DNA from: Sphingomonas suaedae
GTDB lineage: Bacteria > Pseudomonadota > Alphaproteobacteria > Sphingomonadales > Sphingomonadaceae
DNA length: 64,000 nt
Direction: 5' to 3'
NCBI RefSeq assembly: GCF_007833215.1
Contig: NZ_CP042239.1
Coordinates: 2,974,001 to 3,038,000, forward strand
The position numbers and the translations under genes are program-made. This document shows positions 62,455-64,000 of the stretch, piece by piece (the stretch's first letter is position 1; every line of letters begins with the position of its first letter). Under the pieces are notes generated by a model. It did not search any database, was not told the origin of the DNA, and saw nothing but the letters and a program-made list of their open reading frames with translations.

Positions 62455-63131
62455 CGGGCGAGGCTCGGGAACGCCGCCCGGAACGCCGCGACCTTGGGCT
62501 TGTCCCAGCGGACGATATAGGGATGCGCGGGGTTGCGCCGGGCGAAGTCCTGATGCTCGGCTTCGGCGCGATAGAAGGCGCCCTCTTCGATTTTCGTGAC
62601 GATCGGCTGCGGCCAGGCGCCGGTCTTGCCCAGCTGCGCGATATAGGCGGTCGCAACCCGCTGCTGCCCCGGATTTTGCGGAAAGATCGCCGAGCGATAG
62701 CTCGGGCCGGTGTCCGGTCCCTGCCGATTCAGCTGCGTCGGATCATGCGCGACCGAGAAATAGATGCGCAGCAGCGTCGCATAGCTGACCACGCGCGGGT
62801 CATAGACCATCCGAATCGCCTCGGCATGGCCGGTTCGGTCGGTCATCACCTGTGCATAGGTGGCGGTGGCGCGCGTGCCCCCGGCATAGCCGCTGGTGAC
62901 GGATTTCACGCCCTTCACCTGCTCGAACACCGCCTCCATGCCCCAGAAACAGCCGCCCGCCAGCACCGCGACCTGATCGCCCGTTGCGGGCGCCACATCG
63001 ATCGTCGCGGCAGGAATGGCGACCGCCTTGTCCCCGCCGCTCCCTGCGAACACCGGCGGCACCAGCCCCGCCGCTCCCGCAAAAGCGAAAGCCCCAAGGC
63101 CCGCAAGGCCGAGCGCGGAGGCGCGCAGCAT
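62451..63131 (-). CDS. msrA: Peptide methionine sulfoxide reductase MsrA, exported
   Basis: MsrA repairs methionine-S-sulfoxide in proteins. The 226-residue protein has a signal/anchor (about residues 6-29), the catalytic GCFWGMEAVFEQVKGV (Cys61), GYAGGTRATATYAQV and PSYRSAIF. The signal suggests a periplasmic form. Its ATG overlaps by one base the stop of a 38-codon gene upstream. Confidence 0.95.
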   Translation of the reverse strand: MLRASALGLAGLGAFAFAGAAGLVPPVFAGSGGDKAVAIPAATIDVAPATGDQVAVLAGGCFWGMEAVFEQVKGVKSVTSGYAGGTRATATYAQVMTDRTGHAEAIRMVYDPRVVSYATLLRIYFSVAHDPTQLNRQGPDTGPSYRSAIFPQNPGQQRVATAYIAQLGKTGAWPQPIVTKIEEGAFYRAEAEHQDFARRNPAHPYIVRWDKPKVAAFRAAFPSLAR

Positions 63132-63247
63132 CAGAAGAACGGGGTCGCCGCGACCTGTTCGGCATGGAGCGCGACCATGCCGATCGCGCCCAGCGAAAAC
63201 CCTGCCACAAACCGGCGGAGGAACTGCGATTTCAAGGCCGCAAACAT
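63131..63247 (-). CDS. Small hydrophobic protein coupled to msrA
   Basis: A 38-codon gene starts at ATG 63247 and reads MFAALKSQFLRRFVAGFSLG, then AIGMVALHAEQVAATPFF, with a basic start and a hydrophobic helix (about 14-27), as in a small membrane or secreted peptide. The stop overlaps the msrA ATG (tgatg), a typical coupling. It is conserved-looking but no family is known to me. Confidence 0.5.
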   Translation of the reverse strand: MFAALKSQFLRRFVAGFSLGAIGMVALHAEQVAATPFF

Positions 63248-63413
63248 GAGGTCAATCCTTATTGGTTGGCGCGGAGATGGGGTCCCCGGCGACGAATCCA
63301 AGCAAAGATTAGCTTCCGGTCGATGAACCTGCGCTGGCCCAGTGGTTCATCCTGCCGTTCAGCGAAGCGCTCTGGCCCGTTTCGTTTCTCCAGTGCAAGC
63401 TGAACCCGTCTTT

Positions 63414-64000
63414 CTAGCGCAACGCCGCGCACGCCTCCTGGATGCGCCCGCACGCTTCGGTCAGCACATCCTCGCTGGTCGCATAGCTGATCCGCAGCGC
63501 GGGCGAGAAGCCGAACGCTGCGCCGTGCACTGCCGCCACCTTGGCGTCATCGAGCAGATAGCCGACCATCGTCTCGTCGCTGTCGATCGTCACGCCCTTG
63601 GGCGTGGTCTTGCCGATCAGCGCGCTGAACTCGGGATAGACATAGAAGGCGCCTTCGGGGCGGGGGCAGTTCATTCCATCGATCGCGTTCAGCATGTCAA
63701 CGACGAGATCGCGACGCTTCTGGAACGCAGCGGCGCGGTCCTTCAGGAACGACTGGTCGCCGGTCAGCGCCGCGACCGATGCCGCCTGCGAAACGCTGCA
63801 CGGGTTCGATGTCGACTGCGACTGCAGCTTGCCCATCGCCTTGATCAGCCATTGCGGCCCGCCGGCATAGCCGATGCGCCAGCCGGTCATCGCATAGGCC
63901 TTCGACACGCCGTTCGCGGTCAGCGTGCGGTCGATCAGCGTCGGACAGACCTGGGCGATCGTTGCGAATTCGAATCCGTCGTACAGGATATGCTCGTACA
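63414..64000 (-). CDS. Aspartate/aromatic aminotransferase, class I (partial)
   Basis: The 3' part of the gene is in the window; the 5' part runs off the right edge (195 codons seen). It shows the PLP lysine in NGVSKAYAMTGWRIGYAGGP, then CSVSQAASVAALTG, RPEGAFYVYPEFS and the substrate Arg in FSPALRISYATSEDVL, a fold type I aminotransferase of the AspC/AatA (aspartate) group. Specificity cannot be fixed without the N-terminus. Confidence 0.9.
   Translation of the reverse strand, partial: YEHILYDGFEFATIAQVCPTLIDRTLTANGVSKAYAMTGWRIGYAGGPQWLIKAMGKLQSQSTSNPCSVSQAASVAALTGDQSFLKDRAAAFQKRRDLVVDMLNAIDGMNCPRPEGAFYVYPEFSALIGKTTPKGVTIDSDETMVGYLLDDAKVAAVHGAAFGFSPALRISYATSEDVLTEACGRIQEACAALR

Overview
The window looks like the chromosome of a high-GC alphaproteobacterium of the Sphingomonas group. 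The gene content fits (DUF1134/EipA-like protein, DUF1489, lolA-xth-ribA, serC-serA, hisZ), and so do the intergenic palindromes of the 'caccccgg...ccggggtg' and 'gagcttgtcgaag' types. This is inferred from protein families only.

About 1-26,669 is the integrase-proximal part of an integrative and conjugative element (ICE) of the trb/Tn4371-like kind, inserted at the 3' end of tRNA-Ser(GCU) (26,670-26,759, minus strand). From left to right it carries:
- a cut-off radical-SAM gene resembling HxsB of His-Xaa-Ser peptide systems;
- a decayed accessory zone with an AbiEi/DUF6088-like antitoxin broken by an in-frame stop and a truncated DUF4238 gene;
- the transfer-initiation block (DUF736, DUF2285, HTH, DUF2840, traF, a second DUF736, a VirB1-like transglycosylase, relaxase, traG/virD4, a ribbon-helix-helix regulator);
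- a divergent pair of HEPN-like cargo genes;
- the complete mating-pore operon trbB-C-D-E-J-K-L-F-G-I plus DUF2274;
- a LysR regulator, a sigma-region-4-like small protein, an AlpA-type regulator, a broken luxI-family gene, and the tyrosine integrase next to the tRNA.
The transfer genes look intact. The usual repA/parA pair is missing between the HTH gene and DUF2840. The far end of the ICE lies outside the window.

About 26,760-64,000 is chromosomal core. It encodes translation genes (rpmI, rplT, pheS, pheT, prfC), amino-acid synthesis (hisN, hisZ, pheA, serC, serA, an aminotransferase at the right edge), nitrogen sensing (glnK-amtB behind a sigma-54 promoter), riboflavin and DNA repair (ribA, xth, recQ), envelope functions (lolA, an extensin-like lipoprotein, a DUF1134 protein), redox and protein repair (cytochrome c, msrA), MgtE, a cyclophilin, and several small enzymes and secreted hypothetical proteins.

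The intergenic spaces hold two clear repeat families. One is a REP-like nested palindrome in five copies. The other is a MITE-like element of about 107 bp in three copies. Two 5' leaders, those of serC and of an alpha/beta hydrolase, can fold so that the ribosome-binding site is paired. A 38-codon gene overlaps the start of msrA. No CRISPR array or rRNA was seen.
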